Assembly: GCF_036864975.1 (NCBI RefSeq)
Contig: NZ_CP104311.1
Coordinates: 186,001-250,000 of the forward strand
From: Methylococcus capsulatus
GTDB taxonomy: Bacteria > Pseudomonadota > Gammaproteobacteria > Methylococcales > Methylococcaceae
Length of the DNA: 64,000 nucleotides
Direction of reading: 5' to 3'
Under the pieces are notes generated by a model. The model was not told the origin of the DNA and did no database searches. It saw nothing but the letters and a program-made list of their open reading frames with translations. Below, piece after piece: positions 19,148 through 28,543 of the stretch. The translations under genes and the position numbers were made by a program. Numbering within the stretch: position 1 is the stretch's first letter; each line of letters opens with the position of its first letter.

Positions 19148-19185
19148 GTCTTGCCTCCATCGAACCGGAACCGCTCGAGCGCGTA

Positions 19186-19224
19186 CTTGTTTTCAAGCAA
19201 GGTTCGCTCCAGCTTGAAAACAAG
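19186..19224. repeat. 13-bp inverted repeat made of two CTTG-N4-CAAG palindromes
   Basis: Arms 19186-19198 and 19212-19224 are perfect 13-bp inverted repeats around a 13-base spacer. Each arm contains its own palindrome of form CTTG-N4-CAAG, with centre TTTT in one and AAAA in the other, 27 bp apart. No T-run follows. It may be a paired operator or an RNA hairpin in the leader of the 208-residue gene. Confidence 0.75.
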
Positions 19225-19288
19225 CATAGCCGGGCCATATGACAACTGGTATTCCACCGCGGCGAAACGGCGTGTTTCGGACCCTCCC

Positions 19289-19705
19289 CTAGGGGCCGGC
19301 GACACGGTGCAGTTCCAAATCGGCGCGGTCGGGATGGCCGAAAGTCAGCACCGGCACGCCATGCCGGCTTGCGAGGACCGTCTCGCCGCCCTGCTTGACC
19401 ACGGCCTTCACCTGGTAATGCCGGTCTTCGGCCACCATCCGCCGGTCGAACGAAATTTCAAAGGCAACCGGCGAGGAGCCGGGCCAGGTGTCCTCGGCCA
19501 GCCCGACCAGCACTGGCCGGACGTCATGGCGGGTGACGTCTTCCAGGCTGACGATCAATTCGGCATCCGGGTTCAGCTCCACGCGATCGTGCCAATTCAC
19601 CGTGCCGGTGACTTTGGCGAAATGGGGATTGGTTTCATCGCTGTGAAACAGGCTGCAGGCGGACAGGTACAGCGGTGCGATCAGTGCGAAAGCCAGGCCT
19701 TTCAT
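19289..19705 (-). CDS. YbaY-like lipoprotein
   Basis: 138 residues from the ATG at 19705, chosen because it begins a lipoprotein signal (MKGLAFALIAPLYLSAC, lipobox LSAC with Cys17). The mature protein is a beta-rich domain with the pattern VTGTVNWHDRVELNPDAELIV, LEDVTR and FEISFDRRMV..DRHYQVKA, as in YbaY/YscW-type lipoproteins of the envelope. Family members have no settled function. It lies 37 bases downstream of the ABC-2 permease gene on the same strand. Confidence 0.88.
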   Translation of the reverse strand: MKGLAFALIAPLYLSACSLFHSDETNPHFAKVTGTVNWHDRVELNPDAELIVSLEDVTRHDVRPVLVGLAEDTWPGSSPVAFEISFDRRMVAEDRHYQVKAVVKQGGETVLASRHGVPVLTFGHPDRADLELHRVAGP

Positions 19706-19742
19706 CGGGACTCCTTGGGACATGGGATAGCAGAAACACGGT

Positions 19743-20879
19743 TCAGCCCACCTGCCGCGCAACGGTATGCCTGAAGCGGGCCAAAGCCATCGAGAAAAAC
19801 AACGCCCCGATGCCGGCCATGATCAGGAACTGCGGCCAGACGGCGGCGAAATCCGCACCGCGGTAAAGCACGGCCTGGGCGATCTTGACGTAATGCGTCG
19901 AAGCGAAGAACGCCATCACTCGCTGGATCGGTTCCGGCATACTGTCCAGCGGGACGGTGTTGCCGGACAGCGTGGTGATCGGGAACACCACCAGAATGCA
20001 CAACAGCCCGAGCTGGGGCATCGAATGAGCCACCGTGGCGAGAAAGATACCAATCGCGGTCGAGGTGAACAGATACAGTGCCGTGGCGGCCAGGAACAGA
20101 GGCAACGATCCCGCCAGGGGGACGCCGAGCACGCCTTCTACGACCAAAATCAAAGACAGGCCGACCGCCACGACCACCACCAGGCCGTTGGCCCAGATCT
20201 TCGCGCACACGATTTCGAACGGGCCGAGCGGCAGAGTGAGCAGATGCTCGACGGTACCGCGTTCCCGTTCCCGCATCAGCGCGGCACCGGAGGTGATGAT
20301 GGAAAGCAGGTTGATTACGTTGATGAGCACCATCACCGAGACGAACCAGCTTTCTTGCGCGTTGGGATTGTACAGGGTACGTATCGCCAGATTAACGCCG
20401 GCATCCGCGGGAGCCACGCCGTCGCGGCCGAAACCAGCGGCCTCTTCGCGGATGATCCGTTCGATGTAGCCGGCACCGATGCCGGCCTGACTCATCGCGG
20501 TCGCATCGACGCTGACCTGGATTTCCGGCTGTCTTCCGGCCAGAAAGCCGGCCTGGAAACGCGGCGGGATGTCGATCACGAAGGCATAGCGCCCGGCATC
20601 GAGCATGCTGTCCACTTGGTCCAGCGGCAGCGGCTCGGGCAGCAGGAAATAAGGCTGCGGCAGGGCGGCGACGATCTGCCGGGAAAGCTCGGAACGGTCT
20701 TCGTCCACCACCGCCACCGCACCGTTCCGTAGCTCCAGCAAACCGCGGCTGGCGGGGACGTAGATCATCCCGGTGAATCCGTAGACGATCAGGACCAGCA
20801 TGGCCAGGTCGCGGCGGAGGCTGGCCAGCTCCTTCAGTCCCAGATGGAAAATGGTACGCAGACGCCCCCTTTTGTTCAT
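19743..20879 (-). CDS. ABC-2 type transport permease (YhhJ-like)
   Basis: 378 residues. N-terminal membrane helix (LAMLVLIVYGFTGMIYV), a large periplasmic domain with DEDRSELSRQI and FVIDIPPRF, then five or six helices near the C-terminus, the classic ABC-2 exporter permease layout. The ATG at 20879 was chosen over an adjacent GTG. E. coli has the set yhiI-rbbA-yhhJ; here the HlyD and RbbA-like genes lie upstream on the same strand, so this is the expected second permease, but 487 bases and an oppositely oriented small gene intervene. Confidence 0.92.
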   Translation of the reverse strand: MNKRGRLRTIFHLGLKELASLRRDLAMLVLIVYGFTGMIYVPASRGLLELRNGAVAVVDEDRSELSRQIVAALPQPYFLLPEPLPLDQVDSMLDAGRYAFVIDIPPRFQAGFLAGRQPEIQVSVDATAMSQAGIGAGYIERIIREEAAGFGRDGVAPADAGVNLAIRTLYNPNAQESWFVSVMVLINVINLLSIITSGAALMRERERGTVEHLLTLPLGPFEIVCAKIWANGLVVVVAVGLSLILVVEGVLGVPLAGSLPLFLAATALYLFTSTAIGIFLATVAHSMPQLGLLCILVVFPITTLSGNTVPLDSMPEPIQRVMAFFASTHYVKIAQAVLYRGADFAAVWPQFLIMAGIGALFFSMALARFRHTVARQVG

Positions 20880-21053
20880 CACGGCATTCCGGTCGGAACT
20901 CCAGCCAGGCCGGGGGGAGCCCCATTCACATAAAGATGGTGTGGTTTTTCCGTCTGGTCCATAATTGCCGCACGATTGACGCCGTGTTTCTCCAGTAAGA
21001 CACGATACGGCGCATCGTTCACACGTCGATACACAACTCTATCAGGAGGACCG

Positions 21054-21320
21054 ATGGACCTTTCAGTCATCGCGATCGCCGTGGGCCTGCTGGCCTATGT
21101 GCTCTATGCCGTCTATTCATCGCCCGCCGCCGGGAACCAGGCAGCGGCACCCGCCAGCGCGGCGGAAACCACTACGCCTGACAAACCTCCGATCCTGGCC
21201 CAAACCGCCGAAGAACCGGCGGAAACCACCGCCGAGGAACCGGAACCGGCAGCCACCGAGACCGGGGACACCGTGCTGTCGCTGGAGGCGAAAGCAGCCG
21301 CGGAGGCCGCCGCCGGCTGA
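21054..21320 (+). CDS. Small membrane-anchored Ala/Glu-rich protein
   Basis: 88 residues beginning MDLSVIAIAVGLLAYVLYAV, with a very good ribosome site AGGAGG four bases before the ATG. One N-terminal membrane helix is followed by a disordered tail rich in Ala, Glu, Thr and Pro, ending EAKAAAEAAAG. An upstream in-frame start is possible but lacks a ribosome site. It is encoded on the strand opposite to the exporter genes on either side. I cannot assign a family or function. Confidence 0.75.
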   Translation: MDLSVIAIAVGLLAYVLYAVYSSPAAGNQAAAPASAAETTTPDKPPILAQTAEEPAETTAEEPEPAATETGDTVLSLEAKAAAEAAAG

Positions 21321-21336
21321 CCGAGCATACTGCCGT

Positions 21337-21359
21337 CGGGCGGAACCGCCGTCCGCCCG
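21337..21359. repeat. Hairpin between convergent genes
   Basis: A 7-bp GC stem (21337-21343 with 21353-21359) and 9-base loop lie between the stop codons of the small membrane protein and the RbbA-like gene. No T-run, so it is at best a weak bidirectional stop or RNA 3'-end stabiliser. Confidence 0.5.
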
Positions 21360-21365
21360 GCGGGC

Positions 21366-24089
21366 TCAACGACCCTGTGCGGGAAGCAGCACGAGACTGA
21401 GCCCCAGATAAGCCAGCACGAACACCAGCAACACCGCATGGTTGAGATACAGTTCGGAAAAACCCAAAGCCTTGGTGAACGCCCCGACGCTGATGGTCAA
21501 AAACCAGGAGGTCGGAAAGCCATAGCCCATCACGGCCGCTGCGCCCGTCTGCGAAGCCACGGGCGACAGGAAACCGGAAAAATTGATGGCGGGCACGATG
21601 GACAGCAGGAACGCGGCGAACAGAGCGGCGATCTGGGAGCGCGTGAATGCCGAAATCAGCAGCCCCCAGCCGGTGGTCCCCGCTACCGTGAGCGCGGCCC
21701 CCACCAGGAGGGCCGACAGGTCCCCTTTCACCGGCACGCCGAACAGCCATAACGCCAGCGCAATCAAGGACAAAGCATTGACCAGGCCTATCACGACGTA
21801 GGGAAGCTGCTTGCCCAACAGAAACTCCAGGCGAGTCGAGGGCGTGGCATACAAATTCGTGATCGAACCGGTCTCCTTTTCCCGCACTACACTGACCGCC
21901 GTCAGAATCGGCGGAATCACCGCCAGCATGACCGCAATCACCCCTGGCACCAGGGCATAGACGCTCTTCAGATCCGGGTTATAGCGGAACCGGATTTCCA
22001 CCCGCAACGGCGGGATTCCCCCGCGCCTGGGGCTCTCATCGATCAGGTCGCTGCGGAAGCGGGCGTGCACGGCCTCCACATAGCCTTGTACCGTGTTGGC
22101 GCGGAACGGGATGCCGCCGTCGATGTGGATGCCCACTTCGGTCGGACGCCCCGCCTTGAGGTCACGCCCGAACCCCGGCGGAATCTCCACGGCGAAGTTG
22201 AGCTGACCGCGTGCCATCCGCCGCAGCAGATCGTCATCGTCGCGCAGCGGCTCCCGCTCTTCGAAATAGCGAGAATGGGCGAAGTGCTCTAAATACCGGC
22301 GGCTTTCCGGGGTGCGGTCGTAGTCGAGCGCCGCATAAGGCAGATGCTCGACATCCAGCGAAATCCCGTAACCCATGACCACCATCAGCAGCATCGGCCC
22401 AATCAGCGCAAAAGCCAGGCGGATCGGGTCGCGCGCCAGTTCCATGGTCTCACGCCAGACATAGGCTTGGAAGCGGCGAACACTGAACCAGGGATTGGCA
22501 TCGGACGCCGTGCCGGCCCCTCCCGGAGCAAAGGCAGGAACGGTCTCAGCCGCGCCGACCAAAGGAACACTCTCCCGCTCCAGGCAAGCGATGAAGGCGT
22601 CCTCCAGCGAGGCCGCCCCTGCCTCCCGTACCAGATCGGCGGGTGCACCTTGGGCGAGCACCCGCCCTGCGTGCATCAGCGAGATGCGGTCGCAGCGCGC
22701 CGCCTCGTTCATGAAATGGGTCGAGATGAAAATCGTCACGCATTTCTCGCGCGAGAGCTCGGCCAGAATCTCCCAGAAGCGGTCGCGGGCGACCGGATCG
22801 ACGCCCGACGTGGGCTCGTCCAGAATCAGCAGCTCGGGCTCATGGACCAGCGCCACCGCCAGCGACAGACGTTGACGGATACCCAGCGGCAGCGATTCGG
22901 CCGGAGCGTCCAGGTGCGCGGCCAGGTCCATGAGGGATACCAGCTCTGCGATCCGGGCTTCGAGCGCGGAAGGCGCCAGTCCGAAGATATGGGCATGCAG
23001 TTCCAGGTTTTGCCTGACCGTCAGCTCGGTGTAGAGCGAAAATCCCTGCGACATGAAACCGATGCGGCGGCGCATCGCCGCATTCCCCGACGCCACCGGC
23101 TGGCCGAACAGCGAGGCCGAACCGGCACTGGCCGGCAAAAGCCCCGTGAGCATCTTCATGGTCGTGGTCTTGCCGCAGCCGTTCGAACCGAGAAAGCCGA
23201 AGATTTCGCCGCGCTCGATCCGGAAGCTGGCCCCGTCCACTGCCACGAAATCGCCGAAGCGGCGGGTGAGTCCGCTGGCCTCGAGCGCCGTCTCACCCCG
23301 GCCGTTCCGGCGCGGCGGAATCATCAGTGCCTCGTGCCCCCGCCTTTTCTCCGGCGGCAGCAAAGCCACGTAGGCCGATTCCATGTCAGTGGTGCCGGTG
23401 CGTTCCAGCAGTTCCGCCGCGGTCCCGATCGCGAGGACGCGTCCGGCGTCCATGGCGACCAGACGGTCGAAGCGCGCGGCCTCCTCCATGTAGGCCGTGG
23501 CGACTAGGACGCTCAGGCCCGACCACTCCTGCCGCAGCGTGTCGATCAGCTCCCAGAACTGCCGCCGCGACAGCGGGTCGACGCCGGTGGTCGGCTCATC
23601 GAGGATCAACAGCTCGGGCTCATGCAACAAGGCGCAGCAGAGGCCAAGCTTCTGCTTCATCCCACCGGAAAGCTTGCCGGCCGGACGATCGCGGAAAGGC
23701 GCCATTCCCACTGCCGCCAGCAGGCGCTCGATCCGCCGGCGGCGCTCGTCTCCGCCAAAACCGTACAAACGCCCGAAGAACTCGGCGTTCTCCCACACCG
23801 AGAGCGTCGCGTACAAGTTGTGCCCCAGTCCCTGCGGCATGTAGGCGATTCGGTAGCACAAGCGCCGGCGCGCCAGGGGATCGGCGATGTCCGCGCCGAA
23901 CACTTCGACACGCCCCACCTGGATCGCCCGGACGCCGGCGATCAACCCGAGGAGGGTCGACTTCCCCACCCCGTCCGGACCGACGAACCCGGTCAGCCCG
24001 CCGGCCGATAATTCCAGCGAGAGGCCGGCGAGCGCTTCGACCCTGCCGTAGCGGTGGTGACACGCCTCGACCCGGACGATGGCGTTCAT
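21366..24089 (-). CDS. RbbA-like ABC transporter: two ATPase domains fused to an ABC-2 permease
   Basis: 907 residues, the same size and order as E. coli RbbA (YhiH). First nucleotide-binding domain: Walker A GPDGVGKSTLLG, signature LSGGMKQKLG, Walker B LLILDEPTTGVD. Second: Walker A GSNGCGKTTTMKM, degenerate signature LPLGIRQRLS, Walker B LLILDEPTSGVD. From about residue 535 it becomes an ABC-2 permease with an N-terminal helix, a periplasmic domain and C-terminal helices. E. coli RbbA was described as ribosome-associated, but the neighbouring HlyD adaptor argues for an exporter. It overlaps hlyD as ATGA. Substrate unknown. Confidence 0.93.
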   Translation of the reverse strand: MNAIVRVEACHHRYGRVEALAGLSLELSAGGLTGFVGPDGVGKSTLLGLIAGVRAIQVGRVEVFGADIADPLARRRLCYRIAYMPQGLGHNLYATLSVWENAEFFGRLYGFGGDERRRRIERLLAAVGMAPFRDRPAGKLSGGMKQKLGLCCALLHEPELLILDEPTTGVDPLSRRQFWELIDTLRQEWSGLSVLVATAYMEEAARFDRLVAMDAGRVLAIGTAAELLERTGTTDMESAYVALLPPEKRRGHEALMIPPRRNGRGETALEASGLTRRFGDFVAVDGASFRIERGEIFGFLGSNGCGKTTTMKMLTGLLPASAGSASLFGQPVASGNAAMRRRIGFMSQGFSLYTELTVRQNLELHAHIFGLAPSALEARIAELVSLMDLAAHLDAPAESLPLGIRQRLSLAVALVHEPELLILDEPTSGVDPVARDRFWEILAELSREKCVTIFISTHFMNEAARCDRISLMHAGRVLAQGAPADLVREAGAASLEDAFIACLERESVPLVGAAETVPAFAPGGAGTASDANPWFSVRRFQAYVWRETMELARDPIRLAFALIGPMLLMVVMGYGISLDVEHLPYAALDYDRTPESRRYLEHFAHSRYFEEREPLRDDDDLLRRMARGQLNFAVEIPPGFGRDLKAGRPTEVGIHIDGGIPFRANTVQGYVEAVHARFRSDLIDESPRRGGIPPLRVEIRFRYNPDLKSVYALVPGVIAVMLAVIPPILTAVSVVREKETGSITNLYATPSTRLEFLLGKQLPYVVIGLVNALSLIALALWLFGVPVKGDLSALLVGAALTVAGTTGWGLLISAFTRSQIAALFAAFLLSIVPAINFSGFLSPVASQTGAAAVMGYGFPTSWFLTISVGAFTKALGFSELYLNHAVLLVFVLAYLGLSLVLLPAQGR

Positions 24090-25051
24090 CGCTGCAAAGA
24101 CGGCCAGGACGCCTCCGGCCGGAGTTTGACGTAAGCCACGCCGGGCATGCCCGGCTTGACCAATCCGCGATGGGCGCGGAGGAATTCTGGATCGACCTGG
24201 GCCTTCAAGCGGAACATCAGCTTCTGCCGTTCGCTCGAAGTCTCCACCTGCTTGGGGGTGAACTGCGCCTTGGGCGAGACGAATACCAGGTGCGCCGGCA
24301 GCGGCAGATCCGGCAGTGCGTCCAGCACGATGCGCACCTCACCGCCAATCTCTGCCTGGCCCGCTTCAGCTTCGCCGAGGTAAAGCACCATGTAGACATC
24401 GTTCAGATCGATGAGGGTCAGCGCCTTGCCGCCGCGGGGGAGCACTTCGCCCGGCTCCGACAATTTGTACAGGACCCTGGCCTCTTTGGGAGCCACGAGC
24501 ACGCTCTCCCTTATCACTGATTCGATCCGGCGCTTTTCGGCAGCGACGGCGTCGATCCCGGCTTCGGCCTCGCCGATCCGTGACTGGGCCGCATCGAGCC
24601 GGGCCACGGCGTTGCTCAGCTCGGTGCGGTCGTGATCCAGTTTCTCGGCCGAAACCGCCGCCTGGGCGACCAGGCGGGACGAGCGTCTGAAAATGTTCTG
24701 CGCCAACTCCAGATCGTGCCGGGCCACCCGCAGCATCTGGCCGGCGTAATCGAGCGATTCCCGCGCCCGCTTGAGCTCGGCATCGACACTCTGCAACTGA
24801 GCCTGTTCCTCGCTGGTATCGATACGGACCAACGGCTGACCCGCAACGACGTCGTCGCCCTCACGCACCGATACCTCGGTGATGCGCCCGCCATACTTGG
24901 CGCCGACATCGATTTCGATGGCCTCCAGGCGCCCGTTGCCGCGAGCGATGCCGGGCGGCAACTCACGGACATAGCGGTCGCGCCAGACGCCGAACCCGAC
25001 GGCACCCGCGAGCAGGAACGCTGTCAGCAGCGCAAGGATGACTTTGTTCAC
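24086..25051 (-). CDS. HlyD/YhiI family periplasmic adaptor
   Basis: 321 residues from a GTG start at 25051. One N-terminal membrane anchor (VILALLTAFLLAGAVGFGVW), then the biotinyl-lipoyl half motif GRITEVSVREGDDVVAGQPL, a long coiled-coil hairpin (about residues 78-185, heptad-like Leu/Ala/Glu), the second lipoyl half VLYKLSEPGEVLPRGG and a beta-barrel domain. It would link the RbbA-like inner-membrane pump to an outer-membrane channel; no TolC-type gene is in the window. Overlaps the pump gene by four bases and lies 45 bases after the large discoidin protein gene. Confidence 0.93.
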   Translation of the reverse strand: MNKVILALLTAFLLAGAVGFGVWRDRYVRELPPGIARGNGRLEAIEIDVGAKYGGRITEVSVREGDDVVAGQPLVRIDTSEEQAQLQSVDAELKRARESLDYAGQMLRVARHDLELAQNIFRRSSRLVAQAAVSAEKLDHDRTELSNAVARLDAAQSRIGEAEAGIDAVAAEKRRIESVIRESVLVAPKEARVLYKLSEPGEVLPRGGKALTLIDLNDVYMVLYLGEAEAGQAEIGGEVRIVLDALPDLPLPAHLVFVSPKAQFTPKQVETSSERQKLMFRLKAQVDPEFLRAHRGLVKPGMPGVAYVKLRPEASWPSLQR

Positions 25052-25096
25052 TTGGAACTGTCCGATGTCTGTGATCAGTGACGGGATGGCGCCGGT

Positions 25097-28000
25097 TCAA
25101 TACCGAATCTCGACCTCCGCCGGCACAGCCGCGATCCTGAGCTCAGCGCCAGTGAATCCGGCAACTGCGACGCCGTTCACCTTCGCCGCCTGGATCGGCC
25201 TGGCCACCGGCAGCCGGATACGGATGCCGCCGGGTGGCAGGGTCAGGCGTCCGCCGACGTGCAGCTTCAGGGTATCGGCACTTTCGGCTCGCAAACGGTA
25301 GTCGAGCGGACCGTGGGCGGTCGGCAGCCGGCGGACACCGATTTCGGTCTGGGCCTTATTGTACAGCCACTCGGCCGGGATGCCGGCCGCCAGCACCAGG
25401 GACTCGTCGGCATCGTCCTCGTAGGCGAAGCAACTGCGCAGCGACCGGATGAACTCGGCGCCGATCCAGGAATGCGGCATGTCGCCGATGAACCGTGGCG
25501 CCTCGGGATGACGCCAGACCACTTCGGCCCACTGACGCCAGGCGGCTGGCCGCTGGTCGCGCAGCAGGGAGCGCAGGACCTCCCAGGCATCCTCACGCCG
25601 TCCCAGCCGCACCAGCGCCTCGACGATGCGCACCTCGTAAGGGGTATAACCGTCGTCGCCATCGTTGTCGCGGCGCTTGCGGAAATGCGCGAGATAATCG
25701 TCGAAGGTCTTGGCCAGCGCGGCCTGTGGCAGCCTTCCGGCTTCGCCGGCGATCGACACCATGATGGCAACGGCGTTGGGGTCGATGTCGCCCAGGTCGG
25801 CGGAGGCCGGGATGTAATCGATGCCCTTGCGGAGCATGGTCGCTTGCAGCGCGCTATGGAGATGGTCACGAAACTCCGCCAGCATGTGGCTCCAACGCTC
25901 CGCGTGAGACCGATCGCCCAGCGCCTTCGCGAGCATCACTGCATCGCGGATGCCACGTAGGGTCCAGAAATCGTCCCAGAACGCGTGCACCGGCTGCGAA
26001 GCATAGCCCTCGTGGCTGATCGAGGCCGGCATCAGCCCGTAGAACGCCTTGCCCTCACCGCTCCGGTAAGCCGCCGTCATTCGCTGCTGCCGCAGGGTTT
26101 CGATGTAGGCCACAGCGGCAACCACGTGCGGCCACAGCGTCCGCACGGTGGCGAGATCGCGGCTGTAGCGGTAGTACTCGGCCAGGGTGTAGATGAATTC
26201 GCCGTGGCTGTCGTTCTCCGGCACGCTGTCCGGACCGCGGCTGTCGACGCAGCAGGGAATGGCGCCGGCCGGCGTCTGGAACCCGGCATACCAGTCGATG
26301 AAGCGTTTCACTTCCCCTCCGCGTCCCAGCATGAGCAGGGCCGAGGACATCAGGGCGCCGTCGCGAATCCAGCTGCGGGCATAGGTCCGGGAACCCGGCC
26401 GCAGCGCGGCACCGTCACGATTGACCAGGATGTATGCCAGATTGGCGCGCAGACTCTGTACCAAACTCTGTTCGGATTCCGGCAGCAGAAAATCAGGCCC
26501 AGCCGATATCTCCCGCCAGTCACGGACGGCCTGCTGCCACAGGCGCTTGCCCAGCGTCTCGCCTTCGGCCTTCAGCGCCGTTTCGACGGCCGAGGACGAA
26601 TCCTTTTTGCGTTCGGGAACGGCGATGAAGACCTCCCGTGCCGCACCCGGCGCCAGCGCCAGGTCGAACACCCAGGCCCCCGAGGCAAAACCGGCGGAAT
26701 CGGAAACCACGGTGCGCGGCGGCAGCCGGCCTTGGCCCAGGAAATCGGTGATGTCGCCCTGGTCGAAACCAGCGGCGCCGAAGCCGCCCGGCAGACTCAT
26801 CGCCACCAGCGCATCGGCGCCATCCACTTCGAGCACGCGGCCGGAAGTCTCGATCCGATGGATCGGACTCACCCCGCCCTTCATGTTGAGCGACTGCCAG
26901 GGCGGATTGACCTGGAACGGACGTATGGCCAGAAATAACCTGAGCCGGCGGGTGGTCGCTGCACGGTTTTCCACCCGGTAGCGGGCGAGCAGCAGCGGAG
27001 CGTCGCCGAGCTTACCGGCAAAGCCCGTCACCTTTAGGCTCAGATCGCCGTGGTCGCGCTCCACCGTCGGCAGAGGCAGATCGCCCTGTTCCAGCGACTG
27101 CGAAATCTGCCCCTCGTTCCAACCCAGCAAGCGGCCGTCCGTATACAGGAACGGCTCCACTGTGAAGCCGCCGCGCTCCGTCTCCAGCGCCCCATCCATC
27201 CCCAAGAGGCCCTTGCGGTGGCCACCGTTGGCGCCGACCAGCGTCCAGTACATCTGCTCGCCCTGGAAATAGCGCGGGTAAACGCCGCGCGGCTCATTGC
27301 GGGCGATGTGTTCGAATAAGCGGTTGGCGGAAGCGGCGAAATCGGGTGGTTCGACGGTGAGCTCGCGCAGTCCATAGCCTTTGCTGCAGGCGTTCCGGCG
27401 TAGATCCAGGCGGAGGTAGCGCGATTCGGTCTCCGGCAGCGGCAGGTAGTCGCGCCGGCCGTTGCCCTCGGCCACCCGGTAGACACCGCGCCACCGCCGG
27501 CCATCGTCCGAAAGCTCGACCGCATAGCTCCGTGCGGCGCAATCCCCGTCCCATTCGAGGACCAGCCCGCCGTATTCGCGAAGCCGGCCGAAATCGACCT
27601 CCAGCCACTGGCGCGCCGGCCTGGGAGCGCTGCGCCAGACGGTCCGCGCCTGCCCATCCAAGGCATTCTCCGCACGGTCCTCGCCAGTGAACGAAGACGC
27701 GGAAACCCGGGGCTGGCCACGGTAGTCGACCATCGCATCGCGCCGCTCGAAGCGGAGGTCGTCCAGCCACAGCGTACCCCGGCCGCCGGCGGAGGCCGTC
27801 AGCGCGAACTCGATGCCGCCCAGCGCCAGCAGCGGCGCACCGCCCGACGGCCCCCAGGCGAAATCGATGGCCGACTTGCGGATGGGCTGGAGCTGCCAGT
27901 CGGCAGGCAGACCTTGGGCCTCACGCCGGTGCCACCAGACGTTCTGCGCCCCCCGGTCCAGCAGTTTGAACTCCAGGGTATTGGCCGGCCCCCTGCCCCT

Positions 28001-28282
28001 GGCGCGGAAGCTGAAGGCATAGTTCTCCGGCAAAGGCAGTTCGAAACGCTTGCGCAAAATCACGTAGCCGGCACCGCCGGCGAACTCGTAATCCAGCCGC
28101 AGCCCCTTGCCCTCGAAGCCACTGTCCTGCTTCAGTTCGAAGCGGGTGCCGGGCGAGCCTTCCGCCGTCCAGCCGGACAGGGTCTCGAAATCATCCAGCA
28201 CCCTGATCTCGCCACCTCCCGCCAGCCCCCACCACAACACCAGTCCCCAGAACCAGGCGGGACGGCGCGATACTTCAATCAT
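25097..28282 (-). CDS. Secreted discoidin-domain glycosidase-like protein
   Basis: 1061 residues from the ATG at 28282 (GGGAG five bases upstream), which begins a signal peptide (MIEVSRRPAWFWGLVLWWGL). The first ~190 residues form a carbohydrate-binding-like beta-sandwich (VLDDFETLSGW, WLDDLRFE). An F5/8 type C (discoidin) domain follows (ENALDGQARTVWRS, WLEVDFGRLREYGGLVLEWD, SRYLRLDL). The C-terminal ~500 residues look like an (alpha/alpha)6 glycosidase barrel of GH15/debranching type (YARSWIRDGALMSSALL, WDDFWTLRGI, MPHSWIGAEFIRSL). I cannot name catalytic residues or substrate with certainty. It is 45 bases upstream of the exporter adaptor. Confidence 0.85.
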   Translation of the reverse strand: MIEVSRRPAWFWGLVLWWGLAGGGEIRVLDDFETLSGWTAEGSPGTRFELKQDSGFEGKGLRLDYEFAGGAGYVILRKRFELPLPENYAFSFRARGRGPANTLEFKLLDRGAQNVWWHRREAQGLPADWQLQPIRKSAIDFAWGPSGGAPLLALGGIEFALTASAGGRGTLWLDDLRFERRDAMVDYRGQPRVSASSFTGEDRAENALDGQARTVWRSAPRPARQWLEVDFGRLREYGGLVLEWDGDCAARSYAVELSDDGRRWRGVYRVAEGNGRRDYLPLPETESRYLRLDLRRNACSKGYGLRELTVEPPDFAASANRLFEHIARNEPRGVYPRYFQGEQMYWTLVGANGGHRKGLLGMDGALETERGGFTVEPFLYTDGRLLGWNEGQISQSLEQGDLPLPTVERDHGDLSLKVTGFAGKLGDAPLLLARYRVENRAATTRRLRLFLAIRPFQVNPPWQSLNMKGGVSPIHRIETSGRVLEVDGADALVAMSLPGGFGAAGFDQGDITDFLGQGRLPPRTVVSDSAGFASGAWVFDLALAPGAAREVFIAVPERKKDSSSAVETALKAEGETLGKRLWQQAVRDWREISAGPDFLLPESEQSLVQSLRANLAYILVNRDGAALRPGSRTYARSWIRDGALMSSALLMLGRGGEVKRFIDWYAGFQTPAGAIPCCVDSRGPDSVPENDSHGEFIYTLAEYYRYSRDLATVRTLWPHVVAAVAYIETLRQQRMTAAYRSGEGKAFYGLMPASISHEGYASQPVHAFWDDFWTLRGIRDAVMLAKALGDRSHAERWSHMLAEFRDHLHSALQATMLRKGIDYIPASADLGDIDPNAVAIMVSIAGEAGRLPQAALAKTFDDYLAHFRKRRDNDGDDGYTPYEVRIVEALVRLGRREDAWEVLRSLLRDQRPAAWRQWAEVVWRHPEAPRFIGDMPHSWIGAEFIRSLRSCFAYEDDADESLVLAAGIPAEWLYNKAQTEIGVRRLPTAHGPLDYRLRAESADTLKLHVGGRLTLPPGGIRIRLPVARPIQAAKVNGVAVAGFTGAELRIAAVPAEVEIRY

Positions 28283-28543
28283 CCGATCTCCCAGACGGTA
28301 ACGAATCCCTTGAGTGAGACGCAACGCTCCATGCGATCGATTGGGCATCGAGCGAGGTCATGGCATATGATTGAATCACATCTTGCGAGAGCAAAGCTTC
28401 CCGACCCACGCACGGAACCCGTTCAGACCATGCCACTCAAAACCAAGATCCTGCGCGTCCCCGTCATTAACGTGAAACAACATGGAGCGTTGCGCCGCAC
28501 CACTCTTCCGCCAGCGGGAACGGGCGGGGCTGAGGAAACGATC

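Noticed and set aside
28361-28376. Sigma-54-like site TGGCA...TTG upstream of the lipoprotein
   Set aside because: The spacing between the -24 GG and -12 elements is off by one and the GC of the -12 element is absent.
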